Shown here one piece after another: positions 10,870 to 24,330 of a DNA stretch of 64,000 nucleotides. Every line of letters begins with the position of its first letter. The stretch's first letter is position 1. Position numbers and translations under genes: made by a program. This stretch comes from Polydactylus sextarius (lineage: Eukaryota > Chordata > Actinopteri > Polynemidae), in NCBI GenBank assembly GCA_016801845.1, contig CM028931.1, forward strand, positions 14,207,555 through 14,271,554. Reading direction: 5' to 3'. The notes beneath the pieces were generated by a model. That model saw only the letters and a program-made list of their open reading frames with translations. It was not told where the DNA came from and did no database searches.

Positions 10870-13800
10870 AGACAAATAAGAAAACTTTGTGTCAAAATTT
10901 GTGTCCTACAACAAATACTTTGCAAGTTACAAGAGCTGAGACAAAGTGTTATGATAACCTTGTAGCCGGGTTATTCTTAGCACAGACGCAACGTCTGCAT
11001 CTGTGTTTGTTGTCAAAAAAAAAAAAAAAAAAGCCAAACTATTCATATAACCTCTCCCTGCTTCTTTCCTTATTCTTCCTGCCTCTGTACGATCAATAAC
11101 ACAGAAATAAATCAGGGTTTCAGTGTTTTTTCCCGTGTCATTACCGCTGCATATTTAGCACCACCACGAGGCACGCATCAAACCGGCGTCTAATTTCACA
11201 GACAAAGACCACATCTTACACCAGGTGTTACAAATCCTCCACTCAGAAGTGAGCCGGTACATCCGGGGAATGAATCACACTCGGATGAATGAAAGACACA
11301 GAGTGTGCTTGCGCTCGCTAGTGTGAGATCAGGCGCGAATGATCTTGTTGCGCTCCTTCCTATAACCTCATATTGACATAAACGCCGCTTGAAGTTTATT
11401 ATTCCAAAAAAAAAATAAAAAAATAAAAATACCACTTCAAGGGAAAATATGGCCAAAGGTGCATGTATAGAAGCTTATGTGTGTGAATAGGCTTGTTCGA
11501 CTTGTTATATGAGAATATAAAGCACAAGAGGACGATATTAACAATCGCAGGACCTCAGATGTGTTGTGGTGTAAAACGGTCCCACATGGGTCAGATCTCG
11601 GAGAAACTTGGGTCTTTACTATATAAAGAGTATTAGAGTGTGCTTTCCAGCTCAGTAAAACGGTTTACAGGATCTGGAGTGAAAACCTACTCCCGCACTC
11701 ATTTTTCCTAATTTATTTTTGTTTTATTTTCCAATCGCATAACTGATTGATATCAGGACAATTACCACTGCCCAGGCAACCTACCTCCCAAGCAGCCGCT
11801 GCGCTGTGGGTTTCACTAATGAAAGTAATTTAAGTGTTATAGAGGATGGGGTTTCATATTGGTGATGGATGATAGTGTTTGCGGGCCTATTCTGTGTTAC
11901 GGTGGAGGTGTATTAATCATTATTAAAGACGGCTTAAATGCTTTCCCTATACGCCGAGGTAATTTAGACTCCGGGGTGGACAGTGTGTGTAACACTGAGG
12001 GACCCGCTGCTGTTGCTGGTTTCCATAATGAAGCACTTAGTCAACCTGCTGCCAAGAGGCTGCAAGGTCACGATAAGCTGTTATAGTCGGAGTGAGGCAG
12101 TTTACGGGCACACTCAAGGGCAAACAACAAATACATACACGCGGGTGCGCGCGTGCTCCCACATGTGACAACACTGTGACATTGCGATTTATGCAAATCG
12201 TAGAATTTAATAACTTTGATGTTGGATGATTCTGCGAAAAAACTCTTGGCTTTCTACGCGAACTTGCACGCGGCAACTAGATGAACTAGATTACATCCCA
12301 TTATTTAATCCATACGCAAATCAGATTTGTTGTGGTGATTTATGTACCGGCTCATTTCTTCAGGTCTCCGAGGCCCGGAGCTGTTACTGTGTCCAACTAA
12401 GTAATAGTTCAAAACAACTGTGTTTTATGTTTATATTAGATCGATGAAGTGGGACCTGCTGCTCAGCATTCAAGCATGTGGGATGTCCCTAAAGATGCCC
12501 CCGTCTTTATTGTTTATATACTTATATTAAACTTTAAAGGGGAAGTATTTAAGATTTTGGAAAACTTATATTTTTAGCCAATCCAGTGTGTTGAATGTTA
12601 CATTTCGTAATTTTTCCATAATTAGCTAATTGCTAATGTTTGCACCGTTACCACATTTAGCTCATATGTGCATAGGAAAAAATCGGGATTGATAATAGTA
12701 TAGTTGGAGGGACGGGGGGTGGGGTTTCTTGTGAATTTGTATAAATGCCCAATACACGCCCCCACCCTCCGCCGCCCCAGCCAAACCCTAGTCTCGGTCA
12801 TCAAACGCGAAACAAAATCAAGTGTTTCTCACACACTGATGACACCGCCGCTCCCCATTATAGTCTAATTTGCTCCGCCACAGTTTCAAAATTGGGCCGT
12901 TGGAAATTGCTAACGCTAATGGAGCTGGTGGCGACCTCGAGTACATGCCCTGCGCGTTTAAAAGATGGTTCCTGCTTGCCGAGAGTCGTAGCGAGGCTTT
13001 TTATTTTTCAGTAACGTTCGCTTGTCTTTGTGCTAAGCTATGCTAACAGGCTGATAGCTTGTAAGCTCATATATAACGGCAGACATGGGGGGTTAACTAA
13101 ATCTTATACTTTATGGTTAATACTGAGCTTGAATCAATTTCATGTTGTTGACAAGAGGCACAGTTTGTTATTTTTATATAGGGTGCTTGTTTTCCGACAT
13201 GAAGACATAAAGCATTTACATTATGCAACTCGCAGATGGCACTGTCATATATTCATACACACACACATATATACAGACGGAGTGGGACGGAGTTGGTGAG
13301 GTAAACGTTCACCCAGAGTGTCACTTTGTTAACTCTGCTCACGTCAACAAAGCACAGTCAGTGAACCCAAAACACAGCCAGAGGTGGAGGATTGGGGGGA
13401 TCATGAAAGGCTGTTTGATTCGAACCCAATCAGCAGACACATCAAGTGATTTCTTTCCATCACTTATGCTTTTGTTTGTGGGGGAAAAAAAAAAGAAAAA
13501 CGTCATTACCTCGACTTGAAAGGCTCGATCAATCTGTCGCGTTTCACAAAGAGCCGCATGGGTTTGGTTTAAAAATCCTAAAAACACAGCGGTGCCTCTT
13601 CAATTGTCTTGCCTTTTTTGTTATTTTTTTTTTTGTATTTCACAGTTAGGGGGTACGCAAAAAGAAAAATACCATCTTTGGTTTGTCAGAAGTGAAGGTC
13701 AGCCGTCGCAAATGGGCGATTAAAAACAACTTTTTAACTTTAATGATCATACGTTTCGTGGTTTGTTACAATTAATCAACCAAATAAACAATTTGAATTC

Positions 13801-15150
13801 GTATTATAAACAGCTGTTTAAAGCGCATCAGACACTAAAGCACAAAAACTACACGGGAGCAGTATAGTAGAACATTAAGTCATGACAACAAACACACAAA
13901 TGAAGCCGGCTCTGTTGTGTTTATGTGGGCGTAGTGGCAACAGGCCCAATTTGTGAATCTTCCCCAGTCTGACCTTTATTAGGCTTTGACAACGGATCTG
14001 CCCTTTTCTTTTCTGTGAACTTTCCCAGGAACCCGTGGAAACATAAACAGGGACTTTGAGTTGTTGATATGGGCTCACAAAATTTGGATCACGTGACCTC
14101 TTGCTGGAGGCAAATGATTCGGGGGGGAAAAAAAAAAAGGGGGCCATTTTAACTGCAGGCCTTTCTGTGCTTCTTATTAAAAAAAAACTGAAGGAGAACT
14201 TTAACATTGAAGGTCCAATACTTTACTTTAAGTTATCGTAGCTCTAGCTTATTTGTCCATCATTACGTGGGATTGTTTCAGGATCCGTAGCAGTACACAA
14301 CAAACGGAGTAATATCACAGGAAACCATCGGAGGCGGTGTTCGGAGTTCGGAAGTCTGCACTGGTCTGTGACAAACATAATCATACATAATCAGCGAAGG
14401 TCCCAATGAGCTGTGGCGTATGGATTTGTACGATAAGCTGAAACCCGCAGTTGTTCAGTGGCTGTATCGATGGTTTTATTTACAACAGAAGTAACAGTAG
14501 CCTACTGGCTTTATTCTTGAATCTAATAAAAACCCCGTGATCTATTTCATTCTCGCCGTTTGGCGACGAACGCGAAGATTTCAACTTTATTTAGAAAATG
14601 CAAAATAAGATTAAGGCATTCCTTCATATTTTGCCGTTATCCATAAGAGTAACACTAAAAAAACGGTTTCATCAAAACTGTGTGGGAGATAACAGTAAAA
14701 ACTGGATCCCATCGCTCACAGTGAGAAGATGATTGTAAAAATGGCTTTAAAAGTTCGCAAGCGTTTAACATCTCAGAGAAGATTGTCCCCGTCCTGAATC
14801 AAAGCAGACAGGATTTAATATAGTAGCACTTAGTGCGCTGTGGTGTTCAGACTTTGTGCACAGAGCTCATTCATCACACAGGAGCATTTCTCTAAAAGTG
14901 ACCCAAACGGAGTTAAGTGGATGTTTGGTTGTAAGGGCTGAGCAGCGGCGCTGAACAACAACAACACTGCAATTTGTATTTTTGCAGACTTATATTGATC
15001 TGATGTTCCTCTCGTGTGGTTCCAGGAATAAATTCGACGCCGACGATATTAAAAACTTTACAAAGTTGGCGACGCGGAGATCACACGCGGAGGAAAAAAA
15101 AAAAAAAAAAAAAGACGAGCAAATAAGTAATCAGAGACAACGCGTCGGAC
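10870..15150. other. Intergenic, no gene seen
   Basis: Holds an enhancer-like stretch at about 11700-11880, an octamer ATGCAAAT at 12191-12198 set in an inverted CGATTT/AAATCG pair, the possible repeat at 12528-12990, and A runs at 11017-11032 and 15093-15112. No coding evidence. Confidence 0.5.
12528..12990. repeat. Possible non-autonomous element
   Basis: Starts with TTTAAAGGGGAAGTATTTAA, a pattern common at fish repeat ends, and contains a GGGGGGTGGGG block and CGCCCCCACCCTCCGCCGCC. No second copy in the window was found, so the call is weak. Confidence 0.3.
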
Positions 15151-15159
15151 TGAGAGCTT

Positions 15160-15440
15160 CATCTGTTGTGTCATGTACACACCTCGGCCGCCGCCCTGTC
15201 AGCGTCACTGTGGCCCTCCATCCATCAGGGCTAATAATCTGCCCCCTCCCTGCCTGACACCGTGTACCACCATCTGCCTCCTGAAATGAATTGCATTTCC
15301 TGATAAACAAAGAGTCCCAGCGAGGACGGAAGGACAAGGAGTGGGGGCGAACAGCTTGCGACTGCATAGCAACAGGGTTGACGGGGGGAGGTGGTGGTGG
15401 GGGGGGCTGATAAATAGCTGTTGCGCAAACAACCACTTCT
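15160..15440. promoter_or_regulatory. Candidate conserved enhancer
   Basis: Contains an E-box CATCTG (15271-15276), GAATTGCATTTCC and ATAAACAAAG (15303-15312), which reads as a FOX and SOX site overlap. No repeats. Enhancer role is inferred from motif density only. Confidence 0.3.
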
Positions 15441-17520
15441 GTGTGACCGGGGAGGTCAGGGGGGCGAGACCCTAGTTAACACCGACTGTACTCGGAAATG
15501 TTACACCGTGCTGTGCCTTCCTTTTTTTTTTAAGATGGAAGGAAATGGATACTGAGCTGGCTGATTGAAATGGGAATATAGATTAGATACTTAAAACAGA
15601 AACGCCTGGAAGCTGATTTTTTATTCTCGCTCGACAACACGGAGACGTCGCCTGTGGATTTAACGGTGGCACTGCGGAGCCATATTTAACCTATTGAATT
15701 AACCGAGGCAAAGACAACCAGGGATGTAAACACAGGACGATTTAAAGCAAAAACAGCGAATATTTCTTATAATATTTGAAGAGAAATAACATTAATCCCA
15801 CGCTTGGGAGCTAAAGGGTCTAACAGTCCTCTGGGTTGGTGCTTTTGATGAATCGAGCCAGCAAAAGTGATCAGGAAATGATCCATGTCTTCAAGATTCT
15901 CCGGTAAAGATGGCGAAGCAGAAAAGCAGAAGCACTGACGGAAAGCGTCCTCCACCCTGTGATTGGGTCGGAGAAAATTGTTTCCAGGGAAGTCTCGTCT
16001 TGATTCCATCTCTCAGGGGTCGGTGTAAAATTGTCTCCCTGAGCTGCGCTCCATCGTGAAGACAGACGTCGTCATTCCACAGTTAAAAAAAAAAAATAGC
16101 TCTGGACCTGTGATGCGTTGCTTCCGCGAAAAAAAAAAAGAAAACCTTCGGAGTTGAGTAGAAAGGTAGTTCAAGCGCACGTGTTCTATTTATTCACCGT
16201 ACCTGTCAGAAGAGAGAAGGTGACCGGCCAGTGCCGGCGCATTGAAAGCGCAGACAAAGAAAGTGGTAAAGATGGATGAGTGAAGCACAGCTCGGCTTGA
16301 AGGTCACTCAGACTCAGCTGACGCCTTCGCTCCCCCCTCCGGACGCCGGCGCTGAGAAAGGTCATCTCGCCGCTCTGTCTGAGCTCCACGCACCCGCGGG
16401 TCTTAGCTCCAGCCTCACTCGAGCCGTTTGACTGACAATCCATTACGCTCCTGTCTGTGGCCTTATCATAACCGGCTCGACCTCTGACCCCTGGGTTTTA
16501 CAAGTCTCCCTGACACCGAAGCCAGCGAAGTGGAAAATATTGTTCTGCATCCATATTTCATGAGACTTCCTGTAAGGAGAAAGTGTGAAATAAGCTCAGG
16601 AGGATGATTCATTTACCGATGCGGCTTCGACTACCGGCAGACTGGAGTGAGTCAGCCCGGTGACATCATGAACTGACCCGTCATTTCTACAGTATTCGCT
16701 TCTCTCTTCGGCAGAACTGTCTCGTTGGGGGAATTGGTCGACAGCGCAAGCTTGTTACTAATTCAGTGACAAATGAAAGCCATATTGCAGCAAATTGCCT
16801 CGGTGCAGCATCCAAGCGCCGCTGCCGGAGTCCTGATAATGAAGTCATGGGTTAGATCAGTTTGAGTGAGCGTGACTTGGGGGAAAAAAAAAAAAACATT
16901 ACATCATCAATTAAAAGGGCTTGCGGTTCATATTATACACATTTTCCGTATAAATACGTTTGACTCCGCTTCTGACACGTGCACTAAATACAACAGCCAT
17001 AACATCACACATCAAAGGTCACTTGTTTAAAGTGATTTCAAACTGAATTTCTAGTAAAGATCCATAGCGTGAAAGCTGATGGGTTTTTTTTTTTTTTTTT
17101 TTAAAAACATCTTTTGAAGCTGTAAATTCTGCGGCTGGGAGAATTTATATACGTTGCTGCGGGTGGAGCTTAATTCAGGCAGTTTTCGAAACCCGCTCCC
17201 TATTGTGAACTGAGCACACGAGCCGTTTTATTAGCGAAACGCGGTGACAACCGCGATAAATAAAAGAAAGCACTGCGCGGGGGCCCCGCGTCGCACGCGG
17301 ACCAACCTTCGGGAGGAAAACGGGAGCATCGTGTGTCGTGTTCTGAGATCTCCGGCCCAGATGGCAGGATAGAGATGTCAGGGGCTAATACAGAAGTAGA
17401 ATTAAACAGATAAATCTCTCATCTCTGCCGTTACTGATGGTCCGGGACGCTGCCGGCTCTGCTGTGGAGGTCGATAATAGCTTGATCTGCTGCTGCGATA
17501 CCTCCGCTCCGAGAGCAGGA
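15440..17520. other. Intergenic, no gene seen
   Basis: Non-coding; T run at 17084-17101, A runs near 16086 and 16129, and a GC palindrome CGCGGGGGCCCCGCG near 17277. The stretch 16780-16860 (AAAGCCATATTGCAGCAAAT) looks relatively complex. No gene recognised. Confidence 0.5.
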
Positions 17521-17529
17521 GCTGTAAGT

Positions 17530-18325
17530 TTTCTGTAAACTGCTCAGTGGAGAGATGAAATGATTTTCTGGCCCCGTTTGCAATGTGTCATGGTTTTTGT
17601 GAATTTTAAAGATAGTTTTTGACATGGAGAGAGCTCTGTTTAGCGACAGCAAACGTTACTTTAGGTTTTGTGTGAGACCACATAGCGGACTACGACGCTC
17701 GCCTGACGGCTAATGTTAGCTTGACTATTTCGCGCTATTGACTATCATTCTTTTTTTTTTTTTTTTTTCGGTCCAAGGACCCAGTGTTGTCAACCAGAAG
17801 GAGGGTGACTTAGGCTCCTTCCAGTTGACCCACTGGGTCCTTAGAGAGATAAAGATTATTGTCTGATCCACTTTGACTTCTACCCTGAATCACACATATC
17901 CTGTATCTTCATTTAAATGATAACTATTAGTGTGAGTCGAGACTATTTGTGGTGTAATTGTTGATTTATCTGGTTCAAATACAAACCAAACAGTCTGGTA
18001 GGTGACGTCACGTCACAGTTTCTTTCCCTCTCTCTTCCCGGCTGAAGGGAGAACGAGGAGCAGGTGATAAAACTGACCAGGTCAGATGTTTTCCTAGGTT
18101 AGCTTAGCTAGCCGTTACGCTAACGTTAGCTGACATAAATTTTGCGAGGCGAGCGTCGAAGTCCGCTACGTGGTCTCAAACATTATCTTTAAAATTCACA
18201 AACATCATATGTGAAAACCATGACACTTTTCAAACGGGACCAGAAAAATATTTTTTTCTCTCTATAGACGCTAGTTTATAATTTTTACAATCAGAGGACC
18301 CATGGACCAGAAGTAGACTTAGGCT
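17530..18325. mobile_element. Foldback repeat, family A, longest copy
   Basis: The left arm (about 17555-17700, with GTGTCATGGTTTTTGTGAAT and GAGACCACATAGCGGACT) is inverted in the right arm (about 18160-18265, with GTCCGCTACGTGGTCTCAAA and ATTCACAAACATCATATGTG). The middle has CCAGTTGACCCACTGGGTCC and GAATCACACATATCCTGTAT. No ORF. Shared with 4.3-4.7 and 42.2-42.75 kb. Confidence 0.7.
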
Positions 18326-18329
18326 CCCC

Positions 18330-21235
18330 ATGCACAAGATCTAACAATAACCCCCCAAAAAATGAATATAAATGAAATACACAAAGCAAACACATATGTA
18401 AAATACCCCCCCACCCCCCTCTGTTTCTGTCAATAACTCCAGTGCAGACATGTGTGGGTGGTTATTGTTGTTTAATGGAGCCAAATTAAATATGTGGCTG
18501 CCGTTTGTGCGTCTGGATCAATGCAATTTGTCCAAATAATAACTGGAGCATTTGTTTGTGCCTGAGCCAGGCACCGGCTTGACTTCAGACCGCAATCAAA
18601 CTGGCAGGAGAGCGTTTTTATTTTATTCACTGGAGAAATGAACATTCGCGCTCCACGCACACACACACACACAATAACCAGAACCTGTTCCAGCTGAAAG
18701 CGTACTAATTACCTGCTCTGCCTTCTTTTGTGTTGTGGCATCTGAGAGGTTGCAGGACTAGTGTGTATTATAGGGTGTAACAGTGTGTCGCATTGTGTCG
18801 CTCTGATTTAATACACACGTGGAATCTCTGCTTGTTTATTCAAATGCTCGCCAGGCAATGCGGCGCCCCGGTTGGTCTCGTTGTCGTATTGTGAAGCTTT
18901 TGTTCAGACCGGCTGGGAAACTACTCTAAACAGGTAATGGAGAACACGGAGCGAGTCCTTCCATCACGAGGAACGGATAAACTTTTGCCGGGGCGAAAAC
19001 TGGAGCGTGAAAAAAACGAAAATCGCAGCCTCTTTTACTGTCGCGTTATTGACAAATATATAACAACAACTACGGCGATGCAACTCAGCCGACTGTGAGT
19101 TCTGCGAATCATTATTAGAATACTGACGATGTGGAAAGTAAACAGCTTATGTAAATAACATAAGCTGTAACATTTTAACTTTATTTGAACTGTGTGCAGA
19201 CGGAGCATTGTGTGCGCATTGCTGTGTTTGTGTGCGTCAGTTAGTTCATCCTCGGTAAAAATCTATAACGCAGGGTTGAGATGTACGTGTTAATATCCAC
19301 CAGGCAGGTGCAACTCAACTGTTTATCGACTGTAAATGTTTACTGTCACTGTTCAGGAGCCGCTTTACATTTCACGTACTGCTATGAACGCTCTTTAGGG
19401 CCGATCCCATTTTTCTTCACTTGCCCCTCATCCCTTGAAATAAAGCGTCAAGGGGTCGGGGTAATTGGGCCTTAATGTGTTGTTCAGTTGTTGTTACATG
19501 AGTGATTTAATGCTGCTTTTTCCCCCCAGCTTAAGGTTTATTTTTCATACAGAATAAATTTTCTTTCTTAATGGGGAAAGTATCCTGATGTGACATTAAG
19601 TTGAACATTTTTTTAAAACTAGAATCACCTCCTTGTGGTTGAATCCATCTGCCAAGTGGGAATTTTTGAGTTATGACCAAAAAAAACTAAGACCTTTGAT
19701 CATCAAAAGCTAATCAGATCCTCCCTGAGTGGAAATGATATCACATTCAGAATGGGACAGACGGCCAAACCAAAAACAAAACACCTCTGTAGTTTTAGGT
19801 CAAAGCAGAAACTGAACAGTCCCTCCAGGATTTCGGCAGCTTTTCTTAAAAATATATAAAAAAAAAAACAAAACGACTGGTCAAAATCAAAACGACGCAA
19901 AATCTCAGGTCCGACTCGACCTCTACGTTCCCTTGAGGCTACTACCACCATGACACACCTGAATGAGGATGTCAGAGCTTGTATTGCATTGTGGGTAACG
20001 TTAAGAGCTTTTTTTTACCTTTTAAACATCATGTCTGTGTTTTGATTATGTTCGACATAGTTAAGTCGTAAGTAGAGATGGTGTCGAGTTTAGTGTGGGA
20101 CTCTTATCAGCGCCTGTGATCAGCTGCTGCTCCAGGCCGCTGGTCGGTTACAATATTCTTCATTCTCTCTTCCTCTCAACATGACCGAGCACCTGAAGCC
20201 TCTGAAAAGTAGTTTCGGGTTTCTCTCCGAGCTGAGAATCGCGAACGTAATTCGACCAAAGATGCGTCTATTGGCACATCTGCGGGGGGATATCGATAAA
20301 TATCAGCGGCAGCGCCATTACATCCGAGCTATTCGGTTACAATTCAGGTACATTCCTTCCTGGGGCAGAGAGCCCTGGGCTGCAGTCGCCATCTGTGTGC
20401 CGGCACAACAGGTTTGACTTTCCATTCACACGGGAGTCGGTTGAGAGGAAGACTGCAGACAGTCCAGTTTTACAAACTTCTCACACTAGAGCCTGCAGGA
20501 TTCATAAGAAAGCCTTTTATGTTTTATTCAATAGTCAGGTGTGTTGTTACAAACTTGGAGGACGGGGGGTAAACATTGTTTAGCACTAAACCACAGAGAC
20601 CTGCTGTGGTGTTTGATGCAACGTAAAGCTCTTGACATTTGCGCTGTGCTCAAACATGAGGTCTTTACCCGATCAGTTGCGGCTCAGCGGAGGTTTTGGG
20701 AGCTTAGAGCGGCCGCCGTCGTACCGATCAAATTCGGTTTACTGCGTTTTGACTCCTGACCTCAGGCTGGTGTTGGCGTGAATTTGAACGCGGCCCGCGT
20801 GTTGTGCCGAGCGCTCGGAGGGTTTCGCTGCTGCTGCTATTGTTCTTGCACGGCACGCACTTGCGTTTCATTTCGACGTGAAAAACAAAGGCATTCTTTT
20901 AAAAGATAATCCGGACACTGGCGCGCTGTCACGAGGCTGTGTTTTTGTGTTTGCCTATGTATGTATATATGTACGCGTGTCAGCAGCGTGCACTGATTTA
21001 CACCAGTATGCAGCTGCAGTCACATGTGGCGGCTTTAAAAAGGCTAAATGAGCAAATAGTGCTTTTACAAGCGAAGCAGATCTGTAGCAGTGAGTAACAT
21101 AACAACAAAGCTTCAGGTTGATTTGACACCATTTATATTAACTTATGCGCATAGATGGAAAAAAAACTCACTCTGCCAGACACACACACACACACACACA
21201 CACACTCAGAGTGAAGGTTAGCCAAGGACTGTAAG
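18330..21235. other. Intergenic, no gene seen
   Basis: Non-coding, with a CA run at 18656-18673, a family B-like fragment at about 19400-19475 and a GC-richer part at 20340-20880. Small ORFs show no domain. Confidence 0.5.
21181..21205. repeat. (CA)n microsatellite
   Basis: Pure CA array of about 12 units in intergenic sequence. Confidence 0.95.
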
Positions 21236-21239
21236 CTAT

Positions 21240-21720
21240 CTGATGGCGTGCTGTGATTTTTCTAACCTCCTTGTTGATTTACAGCAGCTGAAGTGGGCAC
21301 AAACGCTCCTCCAGCGAGCAGCGCGATAAAACTTATGACCATATCTCATCACGTTGCCAGGACTGTGCAAATGAAATGGATTTATCTCTAAATCAGTGAC
21401 TTTTACTTCTAATGCGTCATTGTATCCGGGCCGAGCCAAAGTGTCTCCATCTCATCCTTCACGCATTTATACTGCCCCTCCAAAACGGGCAGTGCCACAG
21501 GAGGATAACAGCTCTGGACAGGATTAGTCTCTTCTATTTCAACTGTCAAAACAAGTCTGACATTTTAGGAAATGGGGCTTGTTTGGTTTATTACCGAGCG
21601 TTTTATTTGAGGATTGATAGCGCGGTTGAGCCGGTGTGGTAAATACAGAGCCAGAACTGGGAATGCAATTGTTTTGATCATATTAGATAAAGCTTTACTT
21701 GCCCACAATGGGGCCATTTT
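21240..21720. promoter_or_regulatory. Candidate conserved non-coding element
   Basis: Long stretch without simple repeats, with ACTGTGCAAATGAAATGGAT, CATTGTATCCGGGCC and GATCATATTAGATAAAGCTT. It ends where repeat family B starts. Confidence 0.3.
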
Positions 21721-21777
21721 CAAGCATTAGCACGGCATAGCATAACTTCAAAGCTACAACAGACACGTCTAAGTCTC

Positions 21778-22325
21778 ACAGAAGGTCTATCTGTCTCTAT
21801 TCTCTTCTGGATGAAGGTTGACAAGGTGATGAAGGTCACAACCCTCCAAACGAAGCTGTTCCAGGACCAGCGCTTCAAACCAAGAAGGAGGTATGAGAAA
21901 TTTCCCAGTATGCACCAGGACAAGGACGCAGTTGTCAAAAAAGTTAGCGATTTAATTATTAAACTAATCAATACGTTTAACTTATTAAGCTAACATATCG
22001 CTAACTGCTAATCAATAACGTCCGTTAGTGTTAGCTTAGCGATCGCTAGTGGTCACTTTGCTAACGTTTTCCATTCATCTGATACCAGGACTCTTTATTA
22101 ACGATAAACTCTAGATTAATGTAAACAAACATCTTGTCAGTTTTTAATCCGTCGCCGAATTGATGGACACAAACGAGTCTGTAGACGCCATCTTTGTTTG
22201 TTTGTTGCCATTGGGTCGTCATGGAGACCTGTCGCGTAGCAACTAGCGACGACTTCTGACGACGTGTAACGGTAAAGTAGAGGTGCCTCATTTCCTAGAG
22301 GAACGTTTTCACCCCTCGACACTGT
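21778..22325 (+). mobile_element. Interspersed repeat family B, copy 1
   Basis: Matches 48731-49262 over its whole length: GAAGGTCTATCTGTCTCTAT, AACGAAGCTGTTCCAGGACC, TTGCTAACGTTTTCCATTCA and AGTCTGTAGACGCCATCTTT are present in both (with small differences). The small ORFs here are not conserved intact between copies, so I treat it as non-coding. Superfamily unknown. Confidence 0.7.
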
Positions 22326-22344
22326 GGGATTGGCCTTAATGACA

Positions 22345-22700
22345 GGAAATAAATGGACACTGGGTGATGCAGCCATGTGCTCGGAATAAACAGGAAATTA
22401 TGGTACTGCACATTTATTTATCGTATTTCTGGTGGGAATAAAATATCCACAATGAAACATTGTACACAAGCGTCTCCCAAACCTCATTTCAGATAATTAA
22501 CTTTAAATATATCTACGGCCGTTTCCACTAGATTTATGCCAATTTAAGAAAACCGAGTTAACGTACAGAAAAACCTTCTGTTCTTTGAAAGCTCCACACT
22601 CGTCTCCGTTAGCGCTAACGTTAGCCTCCTCCACCGTAACAATCAAGAGGTTGGTCACGTGACCTTACACGAGGCTCGTCATTGGTTCTAGCAGCTGCAG
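22345..22700 (+). repeat. Interspersed repeat family F, copy 1
   Basis: Starts GAAATAAATGGACACTGGGT and ends after CTCCGTTAGCGCTAACGTTA and the Ser-rich-looking GCCTCCTCCACCGTAACAA. A second copy lies at 35.0 kb. It directly follows the family B copy. Confidence 0.6.
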
Positions 22701-22709
22701 GCCTAATTG

Positions 22710-23880
22710 GCAGCATCATTTCTGTCACACGAGAAAGTACAAAGCTCTTTTTTTTTTTTTTACCTGTACACAACCTTGTTAAACTGACAAGTCATAACAT
22801 GTAAATGACTAAAGTTTCTCGATGCTGAGAGGCTCTGGGAGTGGGAATACATTTCACTCCCCTGACTGTCACAACACAAATTCTATTGTCTTATTTAGAC
22901 AATGCCAAACAGTGTTTAAGACCTTTCCAGTGTTGTTTTGCCCCGCAGCAGCTGCAGCAGCTGTTTCCCGCCTCTACATTTTACCTCCAAGGTTTATTAA
23001 CACCTGCCGCGCATTTTTTTTTTATTTATTTGTGTAACCGTGTCAGAGAATGACGCCGCAGGTGGACAAACTTCCCTAAATCCATCGAGGAGAGTTTACA
23101 AAACGGTTACAAATGCTGTGCAGGGAAGCGGCGCTACCCCAACGCGTCAGCCATCACCACGGGGACAATCGAATTCTGCGGAATGAAAAAAAAGAAAAGC
23201 ATAAAAAATAAATAAATAAAAAGAGCTCCACGCCCGCTATAATAAAGAATAAAAAAAAAAAGCAATAAATTCTGAAATATGAATCCATTCGTCTCTGTCT
23301 GTACTGATTGGCCCGGAGATTTTTTTTTTTTTTTAATCTTCATAAATCCACAACAGAAATGTATTTTATTTTTTTTCTTCTTCGAACAATAAAACAATTT
23401 GTGCAGATCTGATGCAGCTGAGGGTCGAGACGAGTCGTTTTTTTTTTTTTTTTTTTTTTAAAACTTCGCTTGCAAGGTTCGTGCGCCGACTGTCGCGGGA
23501 ATATCTGACCTGTGTCTAATCAAGACGAGAGCGGAGCAGATGGAAAAGGATCGGTGATGGGGTTAAGAAAGACAGGGAAAGGTCTTTTCTGCGTGAGAGC
23601 GCGGGTGACAGCTCGAACCCCACAGTTGCTGCGGGGACAGGTCTGTTGCTGCAGGACTAAATTGGCTGTCAAAGCTGCCATAGACGACCCTTCATGCAAG
23701 CAGCCATCTCGTATTTCTCCCGTAATATGAACTGGTGGGGTGGGGGGGGAGTAGAAATACAATTACCGCTCCCTTTTTTGTATGTCGTCTCTGTCATGTA
23801 TGAAGGTAAAAACACAGGGCACTTCTTGTTTTAATGACTCCCCCCCCCCTCAAAACTCATTTTCTACTTCCACAACAGTC
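22710..23880. other. Intergenic, homopolymer-rich
   Basis: T run at 22749-22760, AAATAAATAAATAAA near 23205, T runs near 23320 and 23439-23459 and a CCCCCCCCC run near 23841. No gene. Confidence 0.55.
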
Positions 23881-24108
23881 GCGGGTGTGTGGGATCCTAT
23901 TACCTGATCCACAGAAGACTGTCACAACCGCTCCACATTATACGCTATTACTCTTTATTTTCCCTCCCTTTTAATAAACCTCTTCAATATACCGACTCCC
24001 CCGAGCCCTCGGAGCTTGAATTACATCATGTCCTCTTGTCTGTAGGTCTCGAGGCTTTTTTGTATCTTTCCCACTCTCAACAGAAATGCTAATAGCCCTT
24101 TGGTCAGC

Positions 24109-24139
<31 letters not shown>

Positions 24140-24330
24140 GGAGCCTCACAAAGCCAAACCACGCTCTCCACCTGACGAGCTCATTAAAATAATTTAGCCC
24201 AATTTGGGGCGACGGGGACACTTTCTAAGACTCAAAGAGACAATCGCAGATCCAAAATGACTCTTCTTTTTAAGGCAAAGTAACATAATATCAGCTATTA
24301 CAGCCCTCTGAGCTTTCAACTAAATTACAC
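23880..24330. promoter_or_regulatory. Candidate conserved non-coding element, split by an A run
   Basis: TTCAATATACCGACTCCCCC, GAATTACATCATGTCCTCTT and, after an A run (24114-24139), CTCATTAAAATAATTTAGCC. AT-rich homeodomain-type sites flank the run. Confidence 0.3.
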
